The notes under the pieces are model-generated. The model was given only the letters and a program-made list of their open reading frames with translations. It did not search any database and was not told the DNA's origin. This document shows, in pieces, positions 1-12,000 of a stretch of DNA of 64,000 bases. The stretch is taken from NCBI GenBank assembly GCA_025267735.1, contig CM046295.1:20678938-20742937 (forward strand), given 5' to 3'. Within the stretch, counting starts at the first letter, position 1. Each line of letters opens with the position of its first letter. Origin of the DNA: Mactra quadrangularis. Lineage: Eukaryota; Mollusca; Bivalvia; Venerida; Mactridae. Both the position numbers and the translations under genes were made by a program.

Positions 1-292
1 CGTACCAAACGCCTGAGGTGGTTTGGTCATGCTTCTCGTAACAATTGTACAAACACCATTATGAACATGGATATTCCAAGGGCCCGTGGGCGTAGAAGAC
101 CTAGAAAATCTTGGTCTGATTGCATCAAGACCGATTTAAGTGTATGTGTTATGGGCAATACCAGTCCACACAATAGGGACGGATGGAGAGCTGGTGTTAG
201 ACGTTCAAGCTGCCTGCTGCCTACCTCAGTATCTGGGACACCCGCAGCAGATGACAAATAAACTCAGGATATGATGATATGATGATGATGAT
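1..292 (+). mobile_element. 3' end of a non-LTR retrotransposon (LINE), truncated by window edge
   Basis: Frame 1 is open from base 1 to a TAA at 259-261. It encodes the extreme C-terminus seen in many LINE reverse transcriptases: RLRWFGHASR, then GRRRPRKSW, a W-x-D-C-I-K block and NRDGWRAG. The stop is followed at 267-292 by a short repeating gat/gatgatg tail, as in RTE-like and related LINEs that end in simple repeats rather than poly(A). Only the last 86 codons are in the window, so the clade cannot be fixed. It lies in the intron before the exon at 341. Confidence 0.8.
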
Positions 293-340
293 GTTTCAAT
301 TTTAAAATGTTTAGTAACAAGGTGTTGCATATAATTACAG

Positions 341-2056
341 GGCGAGTTACATATGACTAGGGAAGAGAAACGATTAGCCGAACAACGTTTATCTCAATTA
401 GAGAATGAACATTTACATAGACAAGAACAAATAAGACTGGAAGCTGAGCAGCGAGCGTTGGTATGTACCTTTTGTAACGTAATAATCCAGTGATGCTTTA
501 CACAAAATATCTTCATATTTCTAAAGCAAGAAACATTAATAATTGTCTTTTTTGGCTCATCAGTTCTAAATATTATTGAATCATGTAGGATATTGTATAC
601 CTTTCAATATCATGTAATTTTTTTATCATTTTGACTTTTGATTGTTTTTTTGTTTGGTTGGTTGGTTGGTTTTACGCCGTAGCAACACATTGTATAGGTC
701 ATACAACGGCGGTCAGTCAACCTACTCACTTCTGGAAAGGCTAAATCTCTGGATTTAGCTGTTAACAATTTATATTGTTTTATATTTATGTGACATGATT
801 TATCAGTTATAGATTTATGCCCTTTGATAGGATTCCTGTTTGATCTTAATTATCGGGATTTTGCTACGTTGACAGAATTTCTAGGTCATGCCAAAACATA
901 ATTAAAAAAAAATTAAAATACAAGACTTAATGTGCCTTTAATGCTAGAGAGTTTTAATGTCTTCATTGTTAGTATGGACATGGTCAAATTATCCATTTAT
1001 AAATAATGTTGGATTACTTTGCAATGCATGGACATCCTCCAAGTATTGTTTTTGTCTATGTGTATTAAATTGTTTTTATAATTCAGCCGTTTAATCCCTT
1101 AAATAATTTAAAAACTATTTCAAATTGAAGGTTGCCAACTGTAAGTAAGTATCAATTGATAGATTTGATTTTTAACGTTGATTTGTTTGGCTTTATGCAT
1201 GTTTGTCTTTTAACATAAGTTCTATTTGTTTAAAGCTTATAGTATACTGTATGTTTGTTTGTTATTGTCTTTTAGGAAAGAGAGAAAGGACTACAAAGTC
1301 AAATAGAAATGTTGAAACAAGAACTCATGTCACAGACCTCACAATTAAAAGACAATCAAAGAACAATGCAATCATTACAGGTGAGAGTTACCTCTCCTTA
1401 CCACCCAACATATTCCCCACCATCCTCTATATACATCCACTGACTCAATCAGTGTACTCCACGTCCACTCAAATGCTTCCTACTCTCATACATGAGTTGT
1501 CGGCCTCATAGTAGGGTAAGTTAGTACTGGTGAGAAAAAAGTGTCCAGGAAATCTATAGAAGAAGAGCTGGCCATCGTATATATGACCTTATTATGTTTG
1601 GAATACGATGTTAGACCCAATCAAACAAACAAAACTCTCAGACTACAATACTTGAAGACAATTTGCTATCATAACGGGTAGGTCAACCTACTTCCTCTAC
1701 GTCTCTCCTCAACCATTAAAGAAACCTCCTTCAATCATGAATTTATTAAATCTGCATCATCCTTGACATCCAAGGCCCCTCCACTGACTAACGCCAAGTA
1801 TACAAACATATTGGCATGTTTTCCTAGCTTACATGTACTTTCTTTTCTTACCTTTACCTAAGTTTTTTTTATCTTATTAAAAAAAATTCTGAAGATTTCT
1901 TTACATTAATGCTGCTGCAACTACTTTTAGTTAAATGTATCATTATGTTTATTAATATTTTAGGAACAACTGACCAAAGTTCAGAAGAAGAAAACTAAAC
2001 TCGGTAATCGTAATGTGAGTACTTCATCAGAGAGTAAAGTTTGTGTGATACAATGA
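341..2056 (+). CDS. C-terminal three exons of a coiled-coil protein with a CaaX box (possibly guanylate-binding-protein-like)
   Basis: Three exons join in one frame, all phase 0: 341-460 (acceptor ttacag, donor gtatgt), 1276-1380 (acceptor ttttag, donor gtgaga) and 1964-2056 (acceptor ttttag, ending TGA). Together they give 105 residues. The sequence is rich in E, K, Q, R and L with heptad spacing (EEKRLAEQRLSQLE; EREKGLQSQIEMLKQEL; QLTKVQKKK), which predicts a long helical coiled coil. The last four residues are CVIQ, a good CaaX prenylation motif. A charged helical end closed by a CaaX box is the layout of animal guanylate-binding proteins, but the GTPase domain lies outside the window, so that identity is a hypothesis; another prenylated coiled-coil protein is possible. 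A strong GTGAGT at 2015 could instead be a donor leading to a further exon, which would remove the CaaX end. Introns hold MITE and SINE pieces. Confidence 0.7.
519..640 (+). mobile_element. Fragment of MITE family C (interior)
   Basis: The stretch aagcaagaaacattaat ... attattgaatcatgtag ... ttgacttttgattg matches the interior of the elements at 2916-3150 and 50071-50320. Neither terminal inverted repeat is kept. It lies in the first visible intron of the coiled-coil gene. Confidence 0.5.
640..768 (-). mobile_element. tRNA-derived SINE family 1, 3' part
   Basis: Contains the family-1 tail (acgccgtagcaacacattg, acggcggtcagtc, aaatctctggatttagctg) in reverse orientation, as in the fuller copy at 19652-19976. 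A ttggttggttgg simple repeat forms its 3' end. The tRNA head is missing. Confidence 0.7.
1492..1600 (+). mobile_element. tRNA-derived SINE family 2, body fragment
   Basis: Matches the body of the copy at 25951-26170 read on its - strand: atgagttgtcggcctc, gggtaagttagtactggtg, tgtccaggaaa, gaagagctggcc. The tRNA head is absent. Confidence 0.65.
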
Positions 2057-2915
2057 AAGGTGCTTTAATACTCGATTATCGACTTGACAAATCTTCAGCG
2101 CTGTGTTTCATTTAACTCGTATCATTTCGAACATATGAACAGAGATGACGTTGAGCATGGGTGAACGTTTCAAGTACTGGTCCTGAAGCTTGGGGTCTTT
2201 ATGACAGGAGAAAGGTTTTTGTCCTATGTAAATAGTGCGGAAATCATGAAATTCAAGAATTTTCAGGATTATGAAAATCACGAACTTTCACCCTTGGTTG
2301 AGTTTGGTATTAAGTGAAATATTTACATAAATTGTAAATGTTTTTTGGATGACGTCTAATAATCAACGCATTTCATTGCTTGAGCGCTATAAGTCATGAA
2401 AACATTGTTGAGCTTCTTGTTGTAGTTCTTAAAGGAACATAAAAATGACGAGCATTCCTTAAGTTTCAAGGGGTTTGACACCTCACATGGAATGTCTGTG
2501 AAAGAAGATATTTCTGTGGGAAGTGAATATCGGACGTCGTGCGTCGTCGTCACGTGCAGCTTGAATAGAAACTGTATCAGCAGTGAAGTGTGTAAAATAT
2601 TTATCAATATTCTGGATGCAATGGACCTCGCAGAAAAGTTACCTTATGCATTTAATTGTGCTATTCTGTCCTGTTTTTGATTCACAGTGCCATCCATAAT
2701 TACCTTTACACTTGTTAATGTATGATTTGTTTTAATTTTTTTTTACCAATACTTGAGAAATTAAAAATATATCATAAGATACATGGACATTAATTTTATG
2801 ACAATTACAAATGCATGAAGTATCATTACTCTCTTTTCAAATAAACAAACTTATTATAACTATCCTAGTGCATAAATGCGTCTGAAATGAAATTGTATAA
2901 TATAAATAAAAAAAC
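2057..2915 (+). other. 3' flank of the coiled-coil gene; possible poly(A) signal
   Basis: No convincing gene is seen. AATAAA at 2840-2845 is a candidate polyadenylation signal for the coiled-coil gene, giving a 3' UTR of about 0.8 kb. This is weak because AATAAA is common in AT-rich DNA, and a second match occurs near 2905. Small ORFs on both strands near 2360-2680 resemble no family. Confidence 0.3.
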
Positions 2916-3150
2916 AGTGGCGCTTTTCACACAAAAATCTTACAAAAAAAGTATCTTTGTCATAAGCAAGAAATATAAATAGTACGGCCATCTTTGGCCT
3001 ATCAATTCCAAATATTGAATTATGTACAATGTTGCATACCTTTTGAATATCATTTTATAGTTATTTTTATTAGCCGTCTGTCTTTGAATCGCAAAATTAT
3101 GAAATTCACTCACGATAAATTTTCATTAGAATTTTTGTGAAAAGGTGCAC
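2916..3150. mobile_element. MITE family C, copy with both terminal inverted repeats
   Basis: Left end gtggcgcttttcacacaaaa is matched in inverted form by the right end ttttgtgaaaaggtgcac. The interior (gcaagaaat, tattgaattatgtac, gaatatcat, gaatcgcaaaa) recurs at 17981, 27170, 50071 and 52427. There is no coding capacity, so it is a non-autonomous DNA element. Confidence 0.75.
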
Positions 3151-4301
3151 TCTATTACAAGTGTAAAAGTAATTTTAGATGGCGCTATATATTTAAGGTA
3201 TGATTGATCAAATGTTATGTACAATTGGAGGATCTACAATCTTCGTTTAGTATCAAATCCGTCCAATGTCTGATGGTATACGAGATTGGTCAATATGTAA
3301 AAAATCCGTCCTTGATTATTTATTGCATATTTACAATGTCTTATTTGACAATCCGTGTTTTCTAGTTATGCTTGTTTTGACATTGTGTACACAGAATATA
3401 GATTATTTTTTGTCTAAAGTTATCCTGAACGACAGGTAATTGTAATCTTTATATCATATGCCAAATTAGTATTATCTTTTTTTCTAATGTACAAAATTTA
3501 CAATTTGTTATACTTGTCTGCTATGCAAAATTATTAATATAATATTAAGAAAGACTTTGTTCTAGCGGTACATTAGAATCGTTTGTCCAATTTCTATTTA
3601 CAATAATATAGGAAAACCTATGTAATGTAAAAATGTTTGCGTTATGACTGCTTGTCCAAGCTCATGTTCGATTCTAAGAAGATTTTAATTTTGTATTGAT
3701 AATTGATATCAGTTTGTTAGTCCTTTTATTATTAGTGCTTTTAATATTTTACTTATGTTCTTACTCTGTGCAATCCCTTTTTATATTTATATTATTTATA
3801 TTGTGTTGATAATTTATATTTTAGAACTGATATTTGTTTTGATGGTTTTTTAGAAAAATATCGTAACTTACTTCTTTGAATAACAACATTTAGTTATAAT
3901 TGGTCAAAGAAATATCTTACACAGGTACTTGCCAAAATATCGGAATACTCCATTTATAATAGTGAAAATAAAATGTTTGTTGTTTTATGCTGCATTTTAC
4001 ATTTTTAGTCTTAATGCAGATATTCTTTTTATAATTTTCATATATACAAAGTCAACTTTGTGCAAAAGTATTGCAACTTAAAAATATAGACTTTTTGGGG
4101 ATAGAAATTTTAAGGAAATTATAATTACGACAGTTTCTCCATTAAGCTCCAGTTTTTATGCCTCAAAGTTTTGTTTATTATAGAGGCTCGAATACAATCT
4201 ACATGTACGCGTAGTGCTACATGTATTCGTGATATTTAAAACCCGGGTATTTTTTGTAAATATTTATGAAATTAAAAAACTAGTTCATGTATCGAGATCA
4301 C
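3151..4301. other. AT-rich stretch, nothing recognised
   Basis: No ORF of note, no splice-flanked coding pattern and no clear repeat end on either strand. Confidence 0.5.
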
Positions 4302-4485
4302 TTAGGGCCGTATTCCCATTTTACCTTAAGGATAAAATATCCTCAAATTAATTCTTCAAAATAGGTACAAATTTCTTAATAATATGAGAATTTTTAAGGG
4401 GTATTGCCATCCCCAGTCATCGTTATTGTTGAGGCTGGGGTAACACTCAAATACAAAAATAAGTAAAGATGGGATTACGGCCCTG
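4302..4485. mobile_element. MITE with AGGGCCGTA-type inverted ends
   Basis: Left end ttagggccgtattcccatt and right end gggattacggccctgaa are imperfect inverted repeats of about 25 bp, with taaggataaaata / aaaataagtaaag continuing the pairing. About 184 bp, non-coding. Confidence 0.75.
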
Positions 4486-4875
4486 AATTGCAAGAAATGC
4501 TAGAGAAATGTTGCAAAAGGTAGGGATGATATAATTCATTTTTTTCACTATATTTCTATCAAATTCATTATTATACTTTTTATACATTCCAAAATTACTG
4601 TGATACTTTTGGATCTTTATTTGATTTTTTACATACATATAAACAGGGTATTTTTATAAATTTGAGAGAGGCTATTTTCGTTACCTATCTTATATTTTTG
4701 AGTAAATCTCTGCAAAAGATAATGATTTGAGTGAATGTGAAGATAAGGTTATGAATTGTTGTATAAAGGGAAAAAAGACCGGCACATTTGATAATTTTCT
4801 CGGAAGAAAAAATGTATGATTTGTTGGTTTTAATAAAAAATAACAAATTTTGAATTGGAAATTTTGTTTTATTTT

Positions 4876-5680
4876 TAGCTCACCAGAGCTAGCTAAGGGT
4901 GAGCTTTTAGAATCGCTGAATATCTGGCATTCGGCATCCGTCCTCAATTGTTTGTGAACACTCTAGAGATTATATTTTAGGCTCAATTATTTTCAAACGT
5001 TGTGAGGATGCTTGTCTAGTGATTGCTTGGATGAGTTAGAATGTGGATCATCTTGGATGAAAAATTAGGTCACAAGCTAAAAATAAAATAACCTTGTTAA
5101 CACAGTAGTGGCTACTGCTTTGATTGAAATATCCTGGAAATTGGTCTGAAAGATTGTTTTGATTATTTCTAGGTCAAGTCCAAATATGGGTAACTTGGAG
5201 TCTAAAACTAGGTCACACAGACCCAATATGGAAAAACCTTGTGAACACTTGTGGTCACATTATTTATCTCAATTGTCATCTAACTTGTTCAAGATGCTCG
5301 TCTAGGTAATAGCTTGGATGAGTTCCAACATAGTCATCTTGTTTTTTGGTTTTCAATGTCGTAATCAACACATTTTAAAGTTACATATACAACGACCAGC
5401 TCTTCTTACTATAGGTTTCCTGAACACTTTTATAACACCAGTACTAACTTACCCTACCATGAGGCTAACAACTCATGTTTAAGGTATGACCTTCTGCAAC
5501 CGGGCTCGAAACCGTGATTTCTTGATTCGAAGTCAGACATGCTTACCACTGCGCCACGGCCACAACTGGGTCATCTTGGATGAAAAACTACTTCAAGTTG
5601 CATACCACTAAAACATTTGTCACAGATTCCCATACAGGTCAACTTCCTATACAAAGCCTGCATTTGAAGCATTTGGTGTG
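4876..5680. repeat. Interspersed repeat of mollusc type with internal tandem modules, split by a SINE
   Basis: Begins gctcaccagagctagctaag and contains recurring modules: ttgtgaacactc, gatgctcgtctagg, gcttggatgagtt, catcttggatgaaaaa, aggtcacacagaccc. Repeats of this style are common in bivalve genomes; that is recalled knowledge and was not searched. The SINE at 5342-5569 interrupts it with a target-site duplication. Confidence 0.6.
5342..5569 (-). mobile_element. tRNA-derived SINE family 2, nested insertion with target-site duplication
   Basis: GTCATCTTG occurs directly before (5333-5341) and after (5570-5578) the element: a 9-bp target-site duplication. Read on the - strand it starts with a tRNA-like head (ggccgtggcgcagtgg, box-B-like ggtttcgagccc) and runs through the family-2 body. 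It sits inside the repeat at 4876-5680, whose sequence resumes cleanly after it. Confidence 0.85.
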
Positions 5681-5846
5681 ATTGTAGTGTAATGACCCAT
5701 ATATATACCAAAAATATATCAATCTTATTCTGTTATGTATGCACTGTTACATTATACATGTATGTTATAAAGGGAAATAACCCCTGTTGAATATATAACC
5801 TTATGCATGCTGATTTGATCTCACTCTCTTAACATAGTTCTTACAA

Positions 5847-5990
5847 TTAACATCAGGGAAAATGTCTATTTTCGGTGGAAAAATTTTTCCCCCGTTTTGT
5901 GCCCCAATGAGCCCACGGGCATCCGCAAAGACATATTTGGGCCAAATTTCTAGCATAAACCGGCAAACATGGCCAAAAACGGCAATTTAC
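5847..5990 (-). repeat. Diverged satellite half-monomer in inverted orientation
   Basis: The reverse complement (tacgtaaattgccgtttttg ... gccggtttatgc ... cccaaatatgtctttgcgga ... aaaatttttcc ... ttttccctgatg) aligns along about 145 bp with the 330-bp monomer of the array that follows, clearly diverged. It therefore caps the left side of the array as an inverted partial unit. Confidence 0.85.
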
Positions 5991-5992
5991 GT

Positions 5993-6001
5993 ATAGATAG
6001 A

Positions 6002-6057
<56 letters not shown>

Positions 6058-6061
6058 TAGA
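5993..6061. repeat. (GATA)n-(GACA)n compound microsatellite
   Basis: About eight gata units run straight into about ten gaca units, then gatagacc and the first satellite monomer. It separates the inverted half-monomer from the direct array. Confidence 0.97.
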
Positions 6062-9000
6062 CCATTTCCAGGCCGGTACATGGACCCATCTAGGGTTAGG
6101 CGCGTTATGCGTAAATTGCCGTTTTTGGCCACGATTGCCTGTTTATGCCCAAAAGTCTGCCCAAATACGTCTGTGCGGATGTCCTGTGGCCAATTGAGGC
6201 CAAAAACGGGACCAAAAATTTTTGGCCCGAAATCGACTTTTTCCCTGATGTATACATCATGCGTTTTTTCGAGCGGAAAAACTTTTTCTCTGGAACCGGT
6301 TCCATTTGTGCCTCAGTCCCTTTGTATGGTCCAGACGAACCAGGAAATGTGACACAACCCGTACCTGAGGCACTTCCGGGGGCCAGCGGGCCCATTTCCA
6401 GGCCGGTACATGGACCCATCTAGGGTTAGGCGCGTTATGCGTAAATTGCCGTTTTTGGCCACGATTGCCTGTTTATGCCCAAAAGTCTGCCCAAATACGT
6501 CTGTGCGGATGTCCTGTGGCCAATTGAGGCCAAAAACGGGACCAAAAATTTTTGGCCCGAAATCGACTTTTTCCCTGATGTATACATCAAGCGTTTTTTC
6601 GAGCGGAAAAACTTTTTCTCTGGAACCGGTTCCATTTGTGCCTCAGTCCCTTTGTATGGTCCAGACGAACCAGGAAATGTGCCACAACCCGTACCTGAGG
6701 CACTTCCGGGGGCCAGCGGGCCCATTTCCAGGCCGGTACATGGACCCATCTAGGGTTAGGCGCGTTATTCGTAAATTGCCGTTTTTGGCCACGATTGCCT
6801 GTTTATGCCCAAAAGTCTGCCCAAATACGTCTGTGCGGATGTCCTGTGGCCAATTGAGGCCAAAAACGGGACCAAAAATTTTTGGCCCGAAATCGACTTT
6901 TTCCCTGATGTATACATCATGCGTTTTTTCGAGCGGAAAAACTTTTTCTCTGGAACCGGTTCCATTTGTGCCTCAGTCCCTTTGTATGGTCCAGACGAAC
7001 CAGGAAATGTGCCACAACCCGTACCTGAGGCACTTCCGGGGGCCAGCGGGCCCATTTCCAGGCCGGTACATGGACCCATCTAGGGTTAGGCGCGTTATGC
7101 GTAAATTGCCGTTTTTGGCCACGATTGCCGGTTTATGCCCAAAAGTCTGCCCAAATACGTCTGTGCGGATGTCCTGTGGCCAATTGAGGCCAAAAACGGG
7201 ACCAAAAATTTTTGGCCCGAAATCGACTTTTTCCCTGATGTATACATCATGCGTTTTTTCGAATGGAAAAACTTTTTCTCTGGAACCGGTTCCATTTGTG
7301 CCTCAGTCCCTTTGTATGGTCCAGACGAACCAGGAAATGTGCCACGACCCGTACCTGAGGCACTTCCGGGGGCCAGCGGGCCCATTTCCAGGCCGGTACA
7401 TGGACCCATCTAGGGTTAGGCGCGTTATGCGTAAATTGCCGTTTTTGGCCACGATTGCCGGTTTATGCCCAAAAGTCTGCCCAAATACGTCTGTGCGGAT
7501 GTCCTGTGGCCAATTGAGGCCAAAAACGGGACCAAAAATTTTTGGCCCGAAATCGACTTTTTCCCTGATGTATACATCATGCGTTTTTTCGAGCGGAAAA
7601 ACTTTTTCTCTGGAACCGGTTCCATTTGTGCCTCAGTCCCTTTGTATGGTCCAGACGAACCAGGAAATGTGCCACAACCCGTACCTGAGGCACTTCCGGG
7701 GGCCAGCGGGCCCATTTCCAGGCCGGTACATGGACCCATCTAGGGTTAGGCGCGTTATGCGTAAATTGCCGTTTTTGGCCACGATTGCCGGTTTATGCCC
7801 AAAAGTCTGCCCAAATACGTCTGTGCGGATGTCCTGTGGCCAATTGAGGCCAAAAACGGGACCAAAAATTTTTGGCCCGAAATCGACTTTTTCCCTGATG
7901 TATACATCATGCGTTTTTTCGAATGGAAAAACTTTTTCTCTGGAACCGGTTCCATTTGTGCCTCAGTCCCTTTGTATGGTCCAGACGAACCAGGAAATGT
8001 GCCACGACCCGTACCTGAGGCACTTCCGGGGGCCAGCGGGCCCATTTCCAGGCCGGTACATGGACCCATCTAGGGTTAGGCGCGTTATGCGTAAATTGCC
8101 GTTTTTGGCCACGATTGCCGGTTTATGCCCAAAAGTCTGCCCAAATACGTCTGTGCGGATGTCCTGTGGCCAATTGAGGCCAAAAACGGGACCAAAAATT
8201 TTTGGCCCGAAATCGACTTTTTCCCTGATGTATACATCATGCGTTTTTTCGAGCGGAAAAACTTTTTCTCTGGAACCGGTTCCATTTGTGCCTCAGTCCC
8301 TTTGTATGGTCCAGACGAACCAGGAAATGTGCCACAACCCGTACCTGAGGCACTTCCGGGGGCCAGCGGGCCCATTTCCAGGCCGGTACATGGACCCATC
8401 TAGGGTTAGGCGCGTTATGCGTAAATTGCCGTTTTTGGCCACGATTGCCGGTTTATGCCCAAAAGTCTGCCCAAATACGTCTGTGCGGATGTCCTGTGGC
8501 CAATTGAGGCCAAAAACGGGACCAAAAATTTTTGGCCCGAAATCGACTTTTTCCCTGATGTATACATCATGCGTTTTTTCGAGCGGAAAAACTTTTTCTC
8601 TGGAACCGGTTCCATTTGTGCCTCAGTCCTTTTGTATGGTCCAGACGAACCAGGAAATGTGCCACGACCCATACCTGAGGCACTTCCGGGGGCCAGCGGG
8701 CCCATTTCCAGGCCGGTACATGGACCCATCTAGGGTTAGGCGCGTTATGCGTAAATTGCCGTTTTTGGCCACGATTGCCGGTTTATGCCCAAAAGTCTGC
8801 CCAAATACGTCTGTGCGGATGTCCTGTGGCCAATTGAGGCCAAAAACGGGACCAAAATTTTTGGCCCGAAATCGACTTTTTCCCTGATGTATACATCATG
8901 CGTTTTTTCGAGCGGAAAAACTTTTTCTCTGGAACCGGTTCCATTTGTGCCTCAGTCCCTTTGTATGGTCCAGACGAACCAGGAAATGTGCCACGACCCG

Positions 9001-12000
9001 TACCTGAGGCACTTCCGGGGGCCAGCGGGCCCATTTCAAGGCCGGTACATGGACCCATCTAGGGTTAGGCGCGTTATGCGTAAATTGCCGTTTTTGGCCA
9101 CGATTGCCGGTTTATGCCCAAAAGTCTGCCCAAATACGTCTGTGCGGATGTCCTGTGGCCAATTGAGGCCAAAAACGGGACCAAAAATTTTTGGCCCGAA
9201 ATCGACTTTTTCCCTGATGTATACATCATGCGTTTTTTCGAGCGGAAAAACTTTTTCTCTGGAACCGGTTCCATTTGTGCCTCAGTCCCTTTGTATGGTC
9301 CAGACGAACCAGCAAATGTGCCACAACCCGTACCTGAGGCACTTCCGGGGGCCAGCGGGCCCATTTCCAGGCCGGTACATGGACCCATCTAGGGTTAGGC
9401 GCGTTATGCGTAAATTGCCGTTTTTGGCCAAGATTGCCGGTTTATGCCCAAAAGTCTGCCCAAATACGTCTGTGCGGATGTCCTGTGGCCAATTGAGGCC
9501 AAAAACGGGACCAAAAAGTTTTGGCCCGAAATTGACTTTTTCCCTGATGTATACATCATGCGTTTTTTCGAGCGGAAAAACTTTTTCTCTGGAACCGGTT
9601 CCATTTGTGCCTCAGTCCCTTTGTATGGTCCAGACGAACCAGGAAATGTGCCACAACCCGTACCTGAGGCACTTCCGGGGGCCAGCGGGCCCATTTCTAG
9701 GCCGGTACATGGACCCATCTAGGGTTAGGTGCGTTATGCGTAAATTGCCGTTTTTGGCCACGATTGCCGGTTTATGCCCAAAAGTCTGCCCAAATACGTC
9801 TGTGCGGATGTCCTGTGGCCAATTGAGGCCAAAAACGGGACCAAAAATTTTTGGCCCGAAATCGACTTTTTCCCTGATGTATACATCATGCGTTTTTTCG
9901 AGCGGAAAAAACTTTTTCTCTGGAACCGGTTCCATTTGTGCCTCAGTCCCTTTGTATGGTCCAGACGAACCAGGAAATGTGCCACAACCCGTACCTGAGG
10001 CACTTCCGGGGGCCAGCGGGCCCATTTCCAGGCCGGTACATGGACCCATCTAGGGTTAGGCGCGTTATGCGTAAATTGCCGTTTTTGGCCACGATTGCCG
10101 GTTTATGCCCAAAAGTCTGCCCAAATACGTCTGTGCGGATGTCCTGTGGCCAATTGAGGCCAAAAACGGGACCAAAAATTTTTGGCCCGAAATCGACTTT
10201 TTCCCTGATGTATACATCATGCGTTTTTTCGAGCGGAAAAACTTTTTCTCTGGAACCGGTTCCATTTGTGCCTCAGTCCCTTTGTATGGTCCAGACGAAC
10301 CAGGAAATGTGCCACAACCCGTACCTGAGGCACTTCCGGGGGCCAGCGGGCCCATTTCCAGGCCGGTACATGGACCCATCTAGGGTTAGGCGCGTTATGC
10401 GTAAATTGCCGTTTTTGGCCACGATTGCCTGTTTATGCCCAAAAGTCTGCCCAAATACGTCTGTGCGGATGTCCTGTGGCCAATTGAGGCCAAAAACGGG
10501 ACCAAAAATTTTTGGCCCGAAATCGACTTTTTCCCTGATGTATACATCATGCGTTTTTTCGAGCGGAAAAACTTTTTCTCTGGAACCGGTTCCATTTGTG
10601 CCTCAGTCCCTTTGTATGGTCCAGACGAACCAGGAAATGTGCCACAACCCGTACCTGAGGCACTTCCGGGGGCCAGCGGGCCCATTTCCAGGCCGGTACA
10701 TGGACCCATCTAGGGTTAGGTGCGTTATGCGTAAATTGCCGTTTTTGGCCACGATTGCCTGTTTATGCCCAAAAGTCTGCCCAAATACGTCTGTGCGGAT
10801 GTCCTGTGGCCAATTGAGGCCAAAAACGGGACCAAAAATTTTTGGCCCGAAATCGACTTTTTCCCTGATGTATACATCATGCGTTTTTTCGAGCGGAAAA
10901 ACTTTTTCTCTGGAACCGGTTCCATTTGTGCCTCAGTCCCTTTGTATGGTCCAGACGAACCAGGAAATGTGCCACAACCCGTACCTGAGGCACTTCCGGG
11001 GGCCAGCGGGCCCATTTCCAGGCCGGTACATGGACCCATCTAGGGTTAGGCGCGTTATGCGTAAATTGCCGTTTTTGGCCACGATTGCCGGTTTATGCCC
11101 AAAAGTCTGCCCAAATACGTCTGTGCGGATGTCCTGTGGCCAATTGAGGCCAAAAACGGGACCAAAAATTTTTGGCCCGAAATCGACTTTTTCCCTGATG
11201 TATACATCATGCGTTTTTTCGAGCGGAAAAACTTTTTCTCTGGAACCGGTTCCATTTGTGCCTCAGTCCCTTTGTATGGTCCAGACGAACCAGGAAATGT
11301 GCCACGACCCGTACCTGAGGCACTTCCGGGGGCCAGCGGGCCCATTTCCAGGCCGGTACATGGACCCATCTAGGGTTAGGCGCGTTATGCGTAAATTGCC
11401 GTTTTTGGCCACGATTGCCGGTTTATGCCCAAAAGTCTGCCCAAATACGTCTGTGCGGATGTCCTGTGGCCAATTGAGGCCAAAAACGGGACCAAAAATT
11501 TTTGGCCCGAAATCGACTTTTTCCCTGATGTAAACATCATGCGTTTTTTCGAGCGGAAAAACTTTTTCTCTGGAACCGGTTCCATTTGTGCCTCAGTCCC
11601 TTTGTATGGTCCAGACGAACCAGGAAATGTGCCACAACCCGTACCTGAGGCACTTCCGGGGGCCAGCGGGCCCATTTCCAGGCCGGTACATGGACCCATC
11701 TAGGGTTAGGCGCGTTATGCGTAAATTGCCGTTTTTGGCCACGATTGCCGGTTTATGCCCAAAAGTCTGCCCAAATACGTCTGTGCGGATGTCCTGTGGC
11801 CAATTGAGGCCAAAAACGGGACCAAAAATTTTTGGCCCGAAATCGACTTTTTCCCTGATGTATACATCATGCGTTTTTTCGAGCGGAAAAACTTTTTCTC
11901 TGGAACCGGTTCCATTTGTGCCTCAGTCCCTTTGTATGGTCCAGACGAACCAGGAAATGTGCCACAACCCGTACCTGAGGCACTTCCGGGGGCCAGCGGG

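Noticed and set aside
5950..6132. - strand ORFs with Ser-Val-Cys-Leu and Tyr-Leu-Ser-Ile repeats
   Set aside because: Translation of the GATA/GACA microsatellite.
6410..8887. 825-codon ORF and the shorter ORFs on both strands through the satellite
   Set aside because: The open frame follows from a unit length divisible by three with no stop in one register. Three registers are partly open, indels break the frame, and no protein family is recognised.
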